From Poriferisodalis sp963663635 (GTDB lineage: Bacteria > Actinomycetota > Acidimicrobiia > Acidimicrobiales > Poriferisodalaceae), in assembly GCA_963663635.2 (NCBI GenBank), contig CAXXMY010000011.1, forward strand, positions 558,001 through 622,000: DNA of 64,000 bases, read 5' to 3'. Numbering within the stretch: the stretch's first letter is position 1; each line of letters begins with the position of its first letter. This document shows, in pieces, positions 42,258-50,948 of the stretch. Position numbers and translations under genes: made by a program. Under the pieces are notes generated by a model. It had not been told where the DNA came from. It searched no databases and worked only from the letters and a program-made list of their open reading frames with translations.

Positions 42258-42364
42258 AGCTCCATCCTCTCAAGGAACAGAGCCTCCACGAAACTCGGGG
42301 CGATTCACTTCGCGTAGTCCCCTGCTCTATCGGTAGCTTGCCGAGCCGGAGATTGCGATGCGGC

Positions 42365-43258
42365 TCAAGCGGGCTCGAATTGCTGGAACCAGGTGGCGTC
42401 GACGTCGACCTCCTCGATCTGACGGATCCGGGTAGTGACGCCGAGGTCGTATTCCTTGAGCAGGTCGCAGAGATCTTCGCCGTCGATGAGCTGGACCGGG
42501 GGAGCACCGTCTCGGCTTGCCTCGTCGCGTGCGCTGCGGGTGAAGGTGCCAGTGGTCACCAGGAGGCCCTTCTCACCGCGTCCGGCCATGGCCCCTCGGA
42601 AGTCGCGTACTGAACTCGACGGGACCGAACCGTTGTAGCGCTTGCATTGGAAGTAGATCGGGAACGACACGAGTGACAAGCGGTAGACGCCGACGCCATC
42701 GAGGCCGCCGTCGCCGCTTTTGCCGAGGACTTCAACCTCTCTGAACCCGGCCTCGCGCAGCAACCGCTGGGTGAGCCGCTCGAATGCGGCGGGGGACATC
42801 TCCAGAAGCTGTTGCAGCAGAGTCACTCGCCATTGGGAGTCTGAATCGGAGTCCTCGGTGAGGTCAAGTGCGTCGTCATCGGAGACGCCGGGCCGCTCGC
42901 TGAGCTTCCGTTGGGCCGTACGGGCTGCGAGTTCGGCGCGAACCACGCGCAGCTGCGCGTCGATCTCCGAGTGCGATTCGATTCTTCGGCCGCCATCGGT
43001 GAGCGCCCACACGCCGCGTCGGGAGTTGTCCACTGCACCGATCTTCTTCAGATACGTCAGTGCCCATCCGATCCGATCAGCCGCCACAGACACGCCAGTG
43101 GTCTCGTAACGGATCTCCAGTTGCTCGTCGGAGAGCTCTGCGCGACCGGCCACAGCGGAGACGATCTCGTCGCGCCTTGCTGAGCCTCCGAGCTCCTTGA
43201 GCGCTTCGAGGACCGGAAGCATGAATTCGTCGTATCGCGGCAGGTCCGGTTGGCTCAT
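42365..43258 (-). CDS. mrr: Mrr-type restriction endonuclease
   Basis: A protein of 297 residues. Residues 1-90 form the Mrr N-terminal winged helix (YDEFMLPVLEALKELGG). The nuclease domain at residues 150-270 has FERLTQRLLREAGFREVEV, GKSGDGGLDGVGVY (Asp) and IYFQCKRYNG (the QxK pair). Mrr enzymes cut methylated DNA without a partner methylase. It follows the defence genes on the same strand and is 105 bases from the DprA-like gene; it lies immediately left of the IS3 end. Confidence 0.9.
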   Translation of the reverse strand: MSQPDLPRYDEFMLPVLEALKELGGSARRDEIVSAVAGRAELSDEQLEIRYETTGVSVAADRIGWALTYLKKIGAVDNSRRGVWALTDGGRRIESHSEIDAQLRVVRAELAARTAQRKLSERPGVSDDDALDLTEDSDSDSQWRVTLLQQLLEMSPAAFERLTQRLLREAGFREVEVLGKSGDGGLDGVGVYRLSLVSFPIYFQCKRYNGSVPSSSVRDFRGAMAGRGEKGLLVTTGTFTRSARDEASRDGAPPVQLIDGEDLCDLLKEYDLGVTTRIRQIEEVDVDATWFQQFEPA

Positions 43259-43363
43259 GGCGTGAAGCTATCGCTGTACGTCATCTTGGCTGCAAGGTCC
43301 TCGCCAGCTCTACCGAGTCCTCGACACCGGTCGAGTCAGTGATTTCGACAAGGGCGACGAGCT

Positions 43364-44356
43364 TTATGTCGATGCCGGTCTCGCACCGTCGAAGAGCGTT
43401 CCCTGCTCTGGACGGGCGGTGAGTGGGGGCGCGTCGATGTTGGAGTCGACGTCACCACCGTCGAGCAGCGGCCCGAGCTGTTCGATCTCGGAGATGGGCA
43501 CCGCACCGCGTCGTTCGAGACCCTCGTTGCCTGGGCCTTCGCCGGGTCCTCGCCAGACGGCGACCCGGCCGAATTGGTGGTCGAGTGCCTCAGTTGCGCC
43601 AGTCCAGGTGCCGCCTGAGCCCTTGTCGCTCGCGACCACAAGCGTGACTGCGGCCTGGGCATAGATGAGCTTGTTGCGACCCATCGCGTTGCCGGCACTG
43701 AAGCCGGCGTCGGGGCTGTAGGGCGTGCACATGACGGCCCGTCCATCATGAATCGCTGCGCGGACGTCGGCGTTGCGGAGCTTGCGTGACAGCGAGTCCG
43801 CCAGCACGCCCACAACTGCGCCTCCCGAATCAAGTGCCGAATTCATGGCGAGCTGATCCACGCCGCGAGCCCCGCCCGAAACGAGTGGAATGTTGCGAAC
43901 GGCTGCGCACTTGGCAGCCTCGACGGCAACCTCGGCGCCGGTCGGACTCACGTCGCGGCTGCCCACGACACCGAGTCCGGCGGTGTCGAGCAGTTCGATC
44001 GCGCCAGCCGCATAGAGCAATGGCGGCGCCTTGGGCCCGAGGCGTTCGGGCCAGCGTGTCGGGTAGTGCTCGTCGAATGGGGTGAGCGTCCGGATACCCG
44101 AGTGCTCGAGTCGCTCCAGCTCGAACGCGAGTGCCGTGGCTCGGCCCATCAGAGCACCGATGCGCTGGGCGAAATCGCCTATGAAGTCGTGTGCCGCTGC
44201 GAGATCGTCGGCACTCATTCCGAGCAGGCAACTCGGTCCCTGGCCCAGGCGAGCTGACAGCTTCCAGAACTCCGATGCCTTCAGCGGCTGCACTCCCTCA
44301 GCACACAGCCGGCTGACGAGCGAGATCGTCGCCAGAGCGTCGTCTCCTCGCCTCAC
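43364..44356 (-). CDS. DprA-family protein paired with a RecQ-PRTase helicase
   Basis: A protein of 330 residues. The Rossmann core has LGVVGSRDVSPTGAEVA and SGGARGVDQLAMNSALDSGG, the ssDNA/nucleotide site of DprA. The SAM and C-terminal winged-helix parts differ from housekeeping DprA. Start 44356 (GTG) overlaps the helicase stop by 4 bases (GTGA). DprA-like proteins act as antitoxin ShosA in the ShosTA defence system, where the toxin is a phosphoribosyltransferase; here the partner carries such a domain, so a defence role is likely. That is inference. Confidence 0.82.
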   Translation of the reverse strand: MRRGDDALATISLVSRLCAEGVQPLKASEFWKLSARLGQGPSCLLGMSADDLAAAHDFIGDFAQRIGALMGRATALAFELERLEHSGIRTLTPFDEHYPTRWPERLGPKAPPLLYAAGAIELLDTAGLGVVGSRDVSPTGAEVAVEAAKCAAVRNIPLVSGGARGVDQLAMNSALDSGGAVVGVLADSLSRKLRNADVRAAIHDGRAVMCTPYSPDAGFSAGNAMGRNKLIYAQAAVTLVVASDKGSGGTWTGATEALDHQFGRVAVWRGPGEGPGNEGLERRGAVPISEIEQLGPLLDGGDVDSNIDAPPLTARPEQGTLFDGARPAST

Positions 44357-46422
44357 CCGCCCGCCCTCTCGGACGTCTCGGACAAAGCCAACGGGAACAC
44401 GCGACCCGCTCCGGCGGTTCGCAGCTGCGCTCCCACCACCGTCAGCGTCCAACGGGAATCGACGGCATCGTCGACCAGGAGCACTGGGCCTTCGGGCACC
44501 GGGCCGCTGATACTGAACGCGCCGTCAACGTTGCGGAACTGCTGATGGCTGTTCCGCATCGACTTCTGTGGCTGCGTGTCGCGAACCTGCACGACCGCAT
44601 CGTGACACGGCAGCCCGAGCGCGTCCGCGAGCCGGGTAGCGAAGTCGGAAACGAGTGTGGGGTAACGGCGCGATGGCACGAACGTGACCCAGGTCGGTGC
44701 GGGTTCGGGCTGCCACCGGTCGCTGATGAGCTTTGCGACAGCGTCCACCAAGCGGTCGTCGAATCGGCCATCCGACTGCTTCCCTTTGCGTACCAGGTTC
44801 CCCCAGCCGCCATCGCCCCATCTGGAAAGCACTCGACCGTCTTCAAGTCGAAGCTGTGCCGGGATCGACTTGGCGCTCGCCCACTGCTTACGGGGCTGGA
44901 TCACCATGCTCTCGCTGCGCAAGAACTCCACTGCCCGCTGCACCTCGGACGGATCGAACGTCAGCGCTGTGGTGTCGCCGGTGCAGTTGTCGCACGAGCC
45001 GCACGGCTCGCTTGCCGGATCGTCGAGATGCTGCCTCAGGAGCTGCATTCGGCACTGGTCGGTGTCGATGTATTGGCGCACCTGTTCGAGTTCGGCGCGG
45101 CGCAACTCAGTGACTGCTTCGACTTTGTCGTGATCGAAGCTCCAAGGCTGCAGCGACCGTTGCCACCGGCTGCCGACGCGCTCGATTGCGCCATCCACTT
45201 CCAGGTTCTTCAGGAGATTCTCGAGACGCTTGTTGCCGACGTTCACCTCCGGGAGTAACTCGTTGAGCCGCATCGGCTCGTGGCGCTCTTCCAGCAGTCC
45301 GACGACCTGCTCAGCGAGCCGGGGGTTGGGAAACGACGTCTCGATGAAATAGTTCTGAATGTCGGCGTCTTCAGTGCCCCGCAACAAGATGCCCCACGAC
45401 TCCGGTACTCCCCGGCCCGCCCGTCCGACCTGCTGGTAGTAGGCGACTGGGGATCCCGGCGACTGATAGTGGATCACGAACGACAGGTCTGGCTTGTCGA
45501 AGCCCATGCCCAACGCGGAGGTCGCGACCACAGCCTTGACCGAGTTGCCGAGCAGTGCCTGTTCGATCTCTGGCCGCAGGGACGACTCGGTCGCACCGCT
45601 ATAGGCCACCGCATCGATGCCTTTGCAGACCAGCCAGCCGGCGACGCGTTCGGTGTCTCGAATGGTGGAGCAATACACGATGCCGGTGCCCGGCAGCTTC
45701 TGCAGCGTCGCCGCCAGCCATGTCAGGCGCTCCGGTGGCGACAGGATCGTCACCGCATGCAGTCGCAGACTGTCCCTGCCGAGTGACCCGCGCACTGTTT
45801 CGAACTCGGACCCGAGTTGCGTGATGACATCGGCGACAACCCGGTCGTTGGCCGTTGCGGTGCAGCACAGCACCGGTATCTGTGCCGGGAGCAGATCGAG
45901 CACACGAACGAGCCGCCGATAGTCCGGCCGGAAGTCGTGACCCCAGTCGGAGATGCAATGGGCCTCGTCAACGACAAGCAAACCGCATCGCGCAGCTATG
46001 ACCGGAAGCACCTCGCTGCGAAACTTGTGGTTCGCCAGCCGTTCGGGCGAGATCAGCACCACATCGGCTTCGTCGGCTTCGATCTGTGCGATAACCGCTT
46101 CCCATTCGTCGCTGTTGGAACTGTTGATCGTGACGGCGCGTACGCCGAGGCGTTCTGCCGCCTCGATCTGGTTGCGCATCAATGCGAGCAACGGCGATAC
46201 CAACAGCGTCGGGCCGAAGCCCGCACTGCGCATCAGCCGGGTAGCGATGAAGTAGACCGCACTCTTGCCCCAACCGGTTCGCTGCACCAGCAGCACTCGC
46301 GCACGCTCGGCGACCAGGCCACGGATAACGCCGAGCTGTCCGTCGCGGAAATCGGCTTGCGGGTCCCCGGTCAGCTTGCGAAGCAGGCCGAGCGCATCTT
46401 CGGCAAGGGAGGAAACATTCAT
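44353..46422 (-). CDS. RecQ-family helicase with a C-terminal phosphoribosyltransferase domain
   Basis: A protein of 689 residues. Helicase motifs: VQRTGWGKSAVYF (motif I, near residue 47), VVDEAHCISDWGHDFRPDY (motif II, DEAH), CTATAND and QQVGRAGRG (motif VI). The RecQ zinc site is CRMQLL followed by CGSCDNCTG near 425-450. From about 560 on lies a type I phosphoribosyltransferase domain with VPEGPVLLVDDAVDSRWTLT, a changed PRPP loop (DSRWT instead of TTGAT). Start 46422 is preferred to one at 46500 because the latter runs into the antitoxin gene. It forms one operon with the Phd-like gene 20 bases upstream and the DprA-like gene. Confidence 0.88.
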   Translation of the reverse strand: MNVSSLAEDALGLLRKLTGDPQADFRDGQLGVIRGLVAERARVLLVQRTGWGKSAVYFIATRLMRSAGFGPTLLVSPLLALMRNQIEAAERLGVRAVTINSSNSDEWEAVIAQIEADEADVVLISPERLANHKFRSEVLPVIAARCGLLVVDEAHCISDWGHDFRPDYRRLVRVLDLLPAQIPVLCCTATANDRVVADVITQLGSEFETVRGSLGRDSLRLHAVTILSPPERLTWLAATLQKLPGTGIVYCSTIRDTERVAGWLVCKGIDAVAYSGATESSLRPEIEQALLGNSVKAVVATSALGMGFDKPDLSFVIHYQSPGSPVAYYQQVGRAGRGVPESWGILLRGTEDADIQNYFIETSFPNPRLAEQVVGLLEERHEPMRLNELLPEVNVGNKRLENLLKNLEVDGAIERVGSRWQRSLQPWSFDHDKVEAVTELRRAELEQVRQYIDTDQCRMQLLRQHLDDPASEPCGSCDNCTGDTTALTFDPSEVQRAVEFLRSESMVIQPRKQWASAKSIPAQLRLEDGRVLSRWGDGGWGNLVRKGKQSDGRFDDRLVDAVAKLISDRWQPEPAPTWVTFVPSRRYPTLVSDFATRLADALGLPCHDAVVQVRDTQPQKSMRNSHQQFRNVDGAFSISGPVPEGPVLLVDDAVDSRWTLTVVGAQLRTAGAGRVFPLALSETSERAGG

Positions 46423-46442
46423 CGAGGTAGGCCCGATACCGC

Positions 46443-46706
46443 TCAGCGTCGCTGCTCGGTCGCCAGATCCGACTCTGGCGAGCGGGGTCGTGGGAGCCAT
46501 TGCCCAGTCGCTTTGGGTCGGTCAGTGCTCATCGGCCTCGCGATCACGCCCTGCGCAGTCAGTCGCTCGATGGTCAGAGCCGGATCGATGCCCGACAGCC
46601 TGGCAACTCGAACACCGCGCTCGGTGATCACCACCTCCTCGCCCGAACGGGCGCAGTCCAACCAGTGAAGCAATCTCGCCCGGAATTCCGTCGCTGTGAC
46701 GTTCAT
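46443..46706 (-). CDS. Phd/YefM-like antitoxin, first gene of the RecQ/DprA set
   Basis: A protein of 87 residues. MNVTATEFRARLLHWLDCAR and EEVVITERGVRVARL are typical of the Phd/YefM DNA-binding fold. There is no PIN or Doc toxin next to it; the gene 20 bases downstream is the RecQ-phosphoribosyltransferase. It may regulate the operon or neutralise one of its products. Start 46706 is chosen by homology. Confidence 0.78.
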   Translation of the reverse strand: MNVTATEFRARLLHWLDCARSGEEVVITERGVRVARLSGIDPALTIERLTAQGVIARPMSTDRPKATGQWLPRPRSPESDLATEQRR

Positions 46707-46867
46707 AGCGCCGACCGTAACCGTGATGCTGATAGGCGGGCACGTCGAAGGGCCGCGCAAAATCCAGTTCTTTGCCTGACGCATCCCGTCGTACGTTTCG
46801 CTCATGCACTTGCTGGTTGCGCAGTCAGTTTTCGGCTCGGAAGGTTGCTATGTGCAAAACTCAGCAC

Positions 46868-47107
46868 ATGCGTCTACACATACAGCTCGATGATGATCTC
46901 GTCGTCGAACTGGACCGCCGAGCCGGGCCTCGACGTCGGAGTGCCTTCATCGTGGAGTTGATTCGCCAGTGCCTCGACGACGAACGTCGATGGGACGAGA
47001 TCGAGGCGACATTGGGCGCGATCGACGACAACAGCCACCCTTGGGACGCTGACCCCGGCGAGTGGGTCCGCCAGCAACGCCGCAGTGACGAGCGGCGCTC
47101 GGGCTGA
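46868..47107 (+). CDS. Ribbon-helix-helix antitoxin (VapB-like)
   Basis: A protein of 79 residues. MRLHIQLDDDLVVELDRRAG and RRSAFIVELIRQCLDDERR form a ribbon-helix-helix, and the acidic, Trp-containing tail (DNSHPWDADPGEWVRQQRR) is a common toxin-binding end. It is followed after 2 bases by its toxin. Confidence 0.87.
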   Translation: MRLHIQLDDDLVVELDRRAGPRRRSAFIVELIRQCLDDERRWDEIEATLGAIDDNSHPWDADPGEWVRQQRRSDERRSG

Positions 47108-47109
47108 CC

Positions 47110-47502
47110 GTGTCACGGCTCGTCCTCGACTCGACAGTGCTGATCGACGCTCTGCGTGGCCGGCCCGCGGGAGACCGGCTTCGAGCCTTGCGTCGACGGG
47201 GCGTCGAACCGTGGGTGTGCGCGGTGTCCATCGACGAAATCTGGAGGGGATTTCGATCAAGCGAAGAACCAATCGCTCGTCGCCTCGTCGGTGCGCTGCG
47301 ACTAGCGCCAATCGGTGCGGCAGAAGCGGAGCGATCAGGTCGATGGCGCCGGGACTTCGCGCAACGGGGCATCACGCTCCACCAAGGCGATTGCCTCATT
47401 GCTGCGGCTGCCGTCGGCGTCGGTGCAGCACTGGCTACCGCGAATCTGGCCGACTTCCCCATGCCTGAGCTCGACGTTCAGCATTGGCCGACAGGCGAAT
47501 GA
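47110..47502 (+). CDS. VapC-type PIN-domain toxin
   Basis: A protein of 130 residues starting at GTG. The PIN acids are LVLDSTVLIDALRG (start), VSIDEIWRGF (near 40), GDCLIAAAAVGVG (near 94) and TANLADFPMPEL (near 110). It pairs with the preceding antitoxin. It is the third PIN toxin of the window. Confidence 0.9.
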   Translation: MSRLVLDSTVLIDALRGRPAGDRLRALRRRGVEPWVCAVSIDEIWRGFRSSEEPIARRLVGALRLAPIGAAEAERSGRWRRDFAQRGITLHQGDCLIAAAAVGVGAALATANLADFPMPELDVQHWPTGE

Positions 47503-47545
47503 ATCCGCTGCCGCCAGCCCGCCGCGTCCGGGACAGGGCTCATCA

Positions 47546-47866
47546 TTAGACGATGTCAAGTGCGTAGCGAAGTGCTTGATCGAGTTGCGCCCACTTGATC
47601 TCAACGAGCCGGCCAACCGGTTCGGCATCGAGGCGAGCAATCGGCACGGTCATGACGTTGTCGGAGCAGATGACGCACGACGCTGGCAGACCCTCGTCGA
47701 CGCCGACCTCCACCTCCGAGCGGATGCCGCGGATCGTTCGCGTGATAGGAGCGCAGGTGACTGCCGTCAATACCGAAGCGGCTGCGTCCCTCGTCAGCAC
47801 GCACACGGGTCACCGCCCGCTGGGATCGCCAAGATCGCCCCAATAGATCTCGTTGCGCGCTACCAC
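47546..47866 (-). pseudogene. MazF-type toxin inactivated by a stop codon
   Basis: The frame from GTG 47866 starts like MazF (RNEIYWGDLGDPSGR) and meets TGA at codon 19 (47812-47810). After the stop the same frame goes on with PVCVLTRDAAASVLTAVTCA and NVMTVPIARLDAEPVGRL, the rest of the toxin. Homologues have Arg here, so CGA changed to TGA by a single transition is the likely cause. Without the stop, the protein would have 106 residues. The antitoxin gene is intact. Confidence 0.75.
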
Positions 47867-48105
47867 GGTGGCGCCGTCTCAGCTGCCAGCCGCTCCGCAG
47901 CCTGGACGAGTGCTGGATCCTGCGGCTGGCGGCGATACGCAGCAATGAGCTCGGCATCGGCAGTTGCCAGGTTGGCGGCCTCGATGACTGCGCGTGCACC
48001 GCGACGGAGCAATGCGGACCGGCTCGTTCCCTCAGCGGCCGCGACCTCTGCGAGACGCTCGATGAGTTCGTCGTCAAGCTGAACCAGCACCTCACGTCGA
48101 GCCAT
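47860..48105 (-). CDS. Ribbon-helix-helix antitoxin of the broken MazF-type toxin
   Basis: A protein of 81 residues: MARREVLVQLDDELIERLAE and TSRSALLRRGARAVIEAANL form a ribbon-helix-helix. The gene overlaps the toxin frame by 7 bases. Start 48105 is chosen by homology; two further in-frame starts lie upstream. With the toxin dead, the antitoxin is free to act on other operons. Confidence 0.82.
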   Translation of the reverse strand: MARREVLVQLDDELIERLAEVAAAEGTSRSALLRRGARAVIEAANLATADAELIAAYRRQPQDPALVQAAERLAAETAPPW

Positions 48106-48258
48106 GACCATATGGTAAGTCATATGGTCCGCTCTCGACGAACTACTGTCGGAACGGGCCACGCCGTCAACGTAACGAGGCCAGCCAGAGCCATACCAAC
48201 AGATTTCTTCAGGTCGACTTGCCGACCGATTTCCCGAAGAAGTCCGCTGAACCAGGAA

Positions 48259-49108
48259 TCAATCGCTGAACGTGTCCAGCAGGTGCTGGTTGCGGTCCAG
48301 GAAACGCTGGTGCTTGTCGGCCTCGTCGGGGGCGACGAAGACGCCGCTCGACGCCGAGTTCTTGGTACAGCTCCAGCTTTTCCTCTGTGGGCCGGCTGAA
48401 GCAGTACATCGTGATCGGGACGCTGTCGGGATCGCGGCCGGCCTCCTCCACAGAAGCCCTGAACCGGTTGACGCTGGCGGGGATGTCGCGGAAGAACGCA
48501 TCCAGCGGGCACCATCCGTCGGCGTACTCGATGACGTGTCGCATGCCGACCTTGCCCTGGCAGCCCATCAGCACCGGCGGTCCGGGCTGCTGGACGGGCT
48601 TCGGGTACACCCACGACGGTTCGACATGCACATGAGTTCCCGAGTAGCCGGCCTCGTGCTCGCTCCACAGCCCTCGCAGCGCGGTGATCGTCTCCCGCAT
48701 GGCGATGTACCGCTGCGACCACGGCACCGACGACACGTTGGCGAGTTCTTCACGATTCCAGCCGACGCCGACACCGAAGAGGAACCGACCGTCGGACACC
48801 TCGTCCAGCGTCGCCACGCTCTTGGCCAGATCCAGGATCTCGTGCTCGAGCACCAAGCAGACGCCCGTCACCAGCTTGATCTGCGAGGTGACCGCAGCGG
48901 CAGCTCCCAGCGAGGTGAATGGGTCGCGCATGTGCCAGTAGAGCTGCGGGAGCTCGATGCCCGCAGGGTGGGGCGTCTCGCGGCTTGCCGGGATGTGGCT
49001 GTGCTCGCCGACCCACAGCGAGTCATAGCCCCGCTGCTCGAGGTCGATCGCCATCTCGGCGGTCCGCACGCCGTAGTCGCTGTTCGGAGATGCCAACCCG
49101 ATCTTCAT
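48259..49108 (-). pseudogene. Luciferase-like (probably F420-dependent) oxidoreductase with a late frameshift
   Basis: A TIM-barrel LLM-class protein. ATG 49108 opens with MKIGLASPNSDYGVRTAEMA, followed by GYDSLWVGEHSHIP, VTGVCLVLEHEILDLAKSVA, DEVSDGRFLFGVGVGWNREE and QQPGPPVLMGCQGKVG, all typical. Near 48357 the frame breaks: homology goes on with GVFVAPDEADKHQRFLDRN in another frame that ends at 48259, while the first frame runs on without resemblance to 48209. One base is missing or added. The enzyme would have about 282 residues. Either a sequencing error or a change of the last 30 residues. Confidence 0.75.
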
Positions 49109-49223
49109 GTGTCCCCGCCGTCCCTTCGAGGCACCTCACGGCCCCGTCAGCGGCCGAACCTAGTGCGCGGGTCGTGGGCGGCCCTTGGCTCACTGCTCGC
49201 GGATCGGACCGCGCCGTACTAGT

Positions 49224-50501
49224 TCACTCAGTGCGTTGGGTGCCGACCTTCAGGTCGCGGAACGGGCTGGTGGTGTCGATGCCGGGCTCTTTCGGCAGGC
49301 CCAGCACTCGCTCGCCCACGATGTTGCGCATGACCTCGTCGGAGCCGCCTGCGATCCGCATGGCGGGGAAGCCCAGCACGTAACCGGCCCATGAGAACGT
49401 GCCCCATTCGCCGGTGTCAGCCACCAGCCGCGATTCGAGCGTGTCGCTCACGAAGTCGCACATGGCGCCCATCTGGCGGGTGAGGCCCATCTTGGCGAGT
49501 GACATCTCCGGGCCGGGCGTGCGGCCGGCTCGCAGGCCGTCCATCGTGCGCTGGTTCGACCACGAAAGCACTTTGCCGTAGGTGTAGACGTTCATCAGCT
49601 TCTGGCGAGTGAGCGCATCGTCGTTCACCCCGAAGTGCTGCGCCATCGCAGCCAGCTTGGAGAAGCCGCCTGCGCCGCCGGCACCGCCGCCACCGATGGA
49701 GGCCCGCTCGTTCATGAGCGTGGTCAGCGCCACGCCCCAGCCCTTGTTCACATCGCCGAGGCGGTGGCTGTCGGGCACCCGGACATCGGTGAAATAGACC
49801 TCGTTGAAGTTGGCCCCGCCGGTCATCTGGCGCAGCGGCCGCACATCCACGCCGGGCGCGGCCATGTCCACCATGAACCCGGTCAGGCCCTGGTGCTTGG
49901 GCAGGTCGAAGTCGGTGCGGGCGATGACCTCGCCCACATCGGAATAGTGCGCACCCGACGTCCACACCTTCTGGCCGTTGAGGATCCACTCTTCGCCGTC
50001 ACGGTCGGCACGCATCTGCAGGCTGGCGAGGTCTGAACCCGCGCCCGGCTCTGAGAACAGCTGGCATCCCACCACGTCGGCCCGGTACATCTTTGGCAGC
50101 AGCGCCGAGGACACCTCAGGGTTGGCGTGCGCCAGGATCGTCGGCGCCACCATGCCCAGCCCGATGCCAAAGAAGCCGCCGTCGGGCGTATCGAACTGGC
50201 CTTCGAGCTGCATCCACAGCCGCTCGTACTTGCGGGTCAGCCCGCCGCCGCCCAGTTCGGCGGGGCCGGTGATCCAGCCGTAGCCGGCGTCGAACTTTCT
50301 GGCCCGCCACTCCTTGGCGGCGGCCAGCTCTTCCTGCTCGGCTTCGCGGTCGATCTCCTCGAAGAGGGCGGCGTTGTCAGGGCCCTGGCCCCAGACGAAC
50401 TCGCGCCGCTCGGCCTTGCGCTTGGCGTTGGCCTCAAGGAACGCCGTCGCCTCGGCGGTGAACTGCTCTTCGGTGATCTCGGCGGTGTCGGCAGCGGCCA
50501 T
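49224..50501 (-). CDS. Acyl-CoA dehydrogenase
   Basis: A flavoprotein of 425 residues that oxidises acyl-CoA thioesters at C2-C3. The N-terminal helical part is followed by CQLFSEPGAGSDLASLQMRA (FAD-binding strand region, near residue 140), QKVWTSGAHYSDVGEVIART and the C-terminal GFPAMRIAGGSDEVMRNIVG. The C-terminal motif is of the GGSDEV form seen in actinobacterial FadE groups. GGAGTC precedes the ATG by 5 bases. Substrate unknown. Confidence 0.92.
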   Translation of the reverse strand: MAAADTAEITEEQFTAEATAFLEANAKRKAERREFVWGQGPDNAALFEEIDREAEQEELAAAKEWRARKFDAGYGWITGPAELGGGGLTRKYERLWMQLEGQFDTPDGGFFGIGLGMVAPTILAHANPEVSSALLPKMYRADVVGCQLFSEPGAGSDLASLQMRADRDGEEWILNGQKVWTSGAHYSDVGEVIARTDFDLPKHQGLTGFMVDMAAPGVDVRPLRQMTGGANFNEVYFTDVRVPDSHRLGDVNKGWGVALTTLMNERASIGGGGAGGAGGFSKLAAMAQHFGVNDDALTRQKLMNVYTYGKVLSWSNQRTMDGLRAGRTPGPEMSLAKMGLTRQMGAMCDFVSDTLESRLVADTGEWGTFSWAGYVLGFPAMRIAGGSDEVMRNIVGERVLGLPKEPGIDTTSPFRDLKVGTQRTE

Positions 50502-50579
50502 GTCGGACTCCTGTTACTGGGAAATTCCGGGATGCGAGCGGCCCCAAGCTAGTGGTTTGTCTCGCTACGCTCATCGGCC

Positions 50580-50870
50580 ATGGGTCAGCCCGTCCGAGTA
50601 GCAGAGCGACCGTCCGCCGCCCGGCCGGGCACCGTGCGTTTCGAGACCAACCGGCCGCTGACGGGGGCGGGGCACCGCTACTACAGCAGTGCGGCCGACG
50701 CCTCCAGCGCCGAGGATCCCGCCGACGTGCTGGCATGGCGCCTGTTCAAGCGTGGCGGCGTCGATCACGTGCACGTGTATGGCAACGTGGCCACGATCGA
50801 CATCTCCCGCGGCCACACATCCGAAGGCATCACCGAACTCATCGAAGAGCTGTTCACCCACTACCGATAG
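50580..50870 (+). CDS. Small NifU/Nfu N-terminal-like protein
   Basis: A protein of 96 residues. FETNRPLTGAGHRYY and PADVLAWRLFKRGGVDHVHV with YGNVATIDISRG follow the pattern of the Nfu N-terminal domain, which lacks the cluster-binding Cys pair. The Fe-S scaffold domain is absent, so the role is unclear. TACGCT ends 8 bases before the ATG and may be a leaderless -10 box. It is divergent from the acyl-CoA dehydrogenase. Confidence 0.6.
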   Translation: MGQPVRVAERPSAARPGTVRFETNRPLTGAGHRYYSSAADASSAEDPADVLAWRLFKRGGVDHVHVYGNVATIDISRGHTSEGITELIEELFTHYR

Positions 50871-50948
50871 TTCGCTATCGGTAGCGACCAGCACAGTAGG
50901 TAGCGAGTGACACGGCCGCTGGCGGCAGCGGGGGCTAGCTTGGCGGCC

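Larger units (their letters stand above)
36935..42307 (-). mobile_element. IS3-family insertion sequence split by nested elements
   Basis: The right terminal repeat (minus strand, starting TGAATCGCCCCGAGTTTC near 42307) is followed inward by orfA and the first 206 codons of orfB. The rest of orfB lies 4 kb away at 36908-37285. The left end is damaged: only GAGGCTC and nearby bases of the repeat match. Everything from 37286 to 41318 is inserted DNA. Without it the element would be about 1.3 kb, normal for IS3. Confidence 0.8.

Noticed and set aside
42308..42364. Remainder of hsdS to the right of the insertion sequences
   Set aside because: No HsdS-like frame is present in these 57 bases, and the next gene is mrr on the other strand.
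47810..47812. TGA in the MazF-type frame read as selenocysteine
   Set aside because: Homologues have Arg, no SECIS-like hairpin was recognised just downstream, and MazF has no redox residue there.
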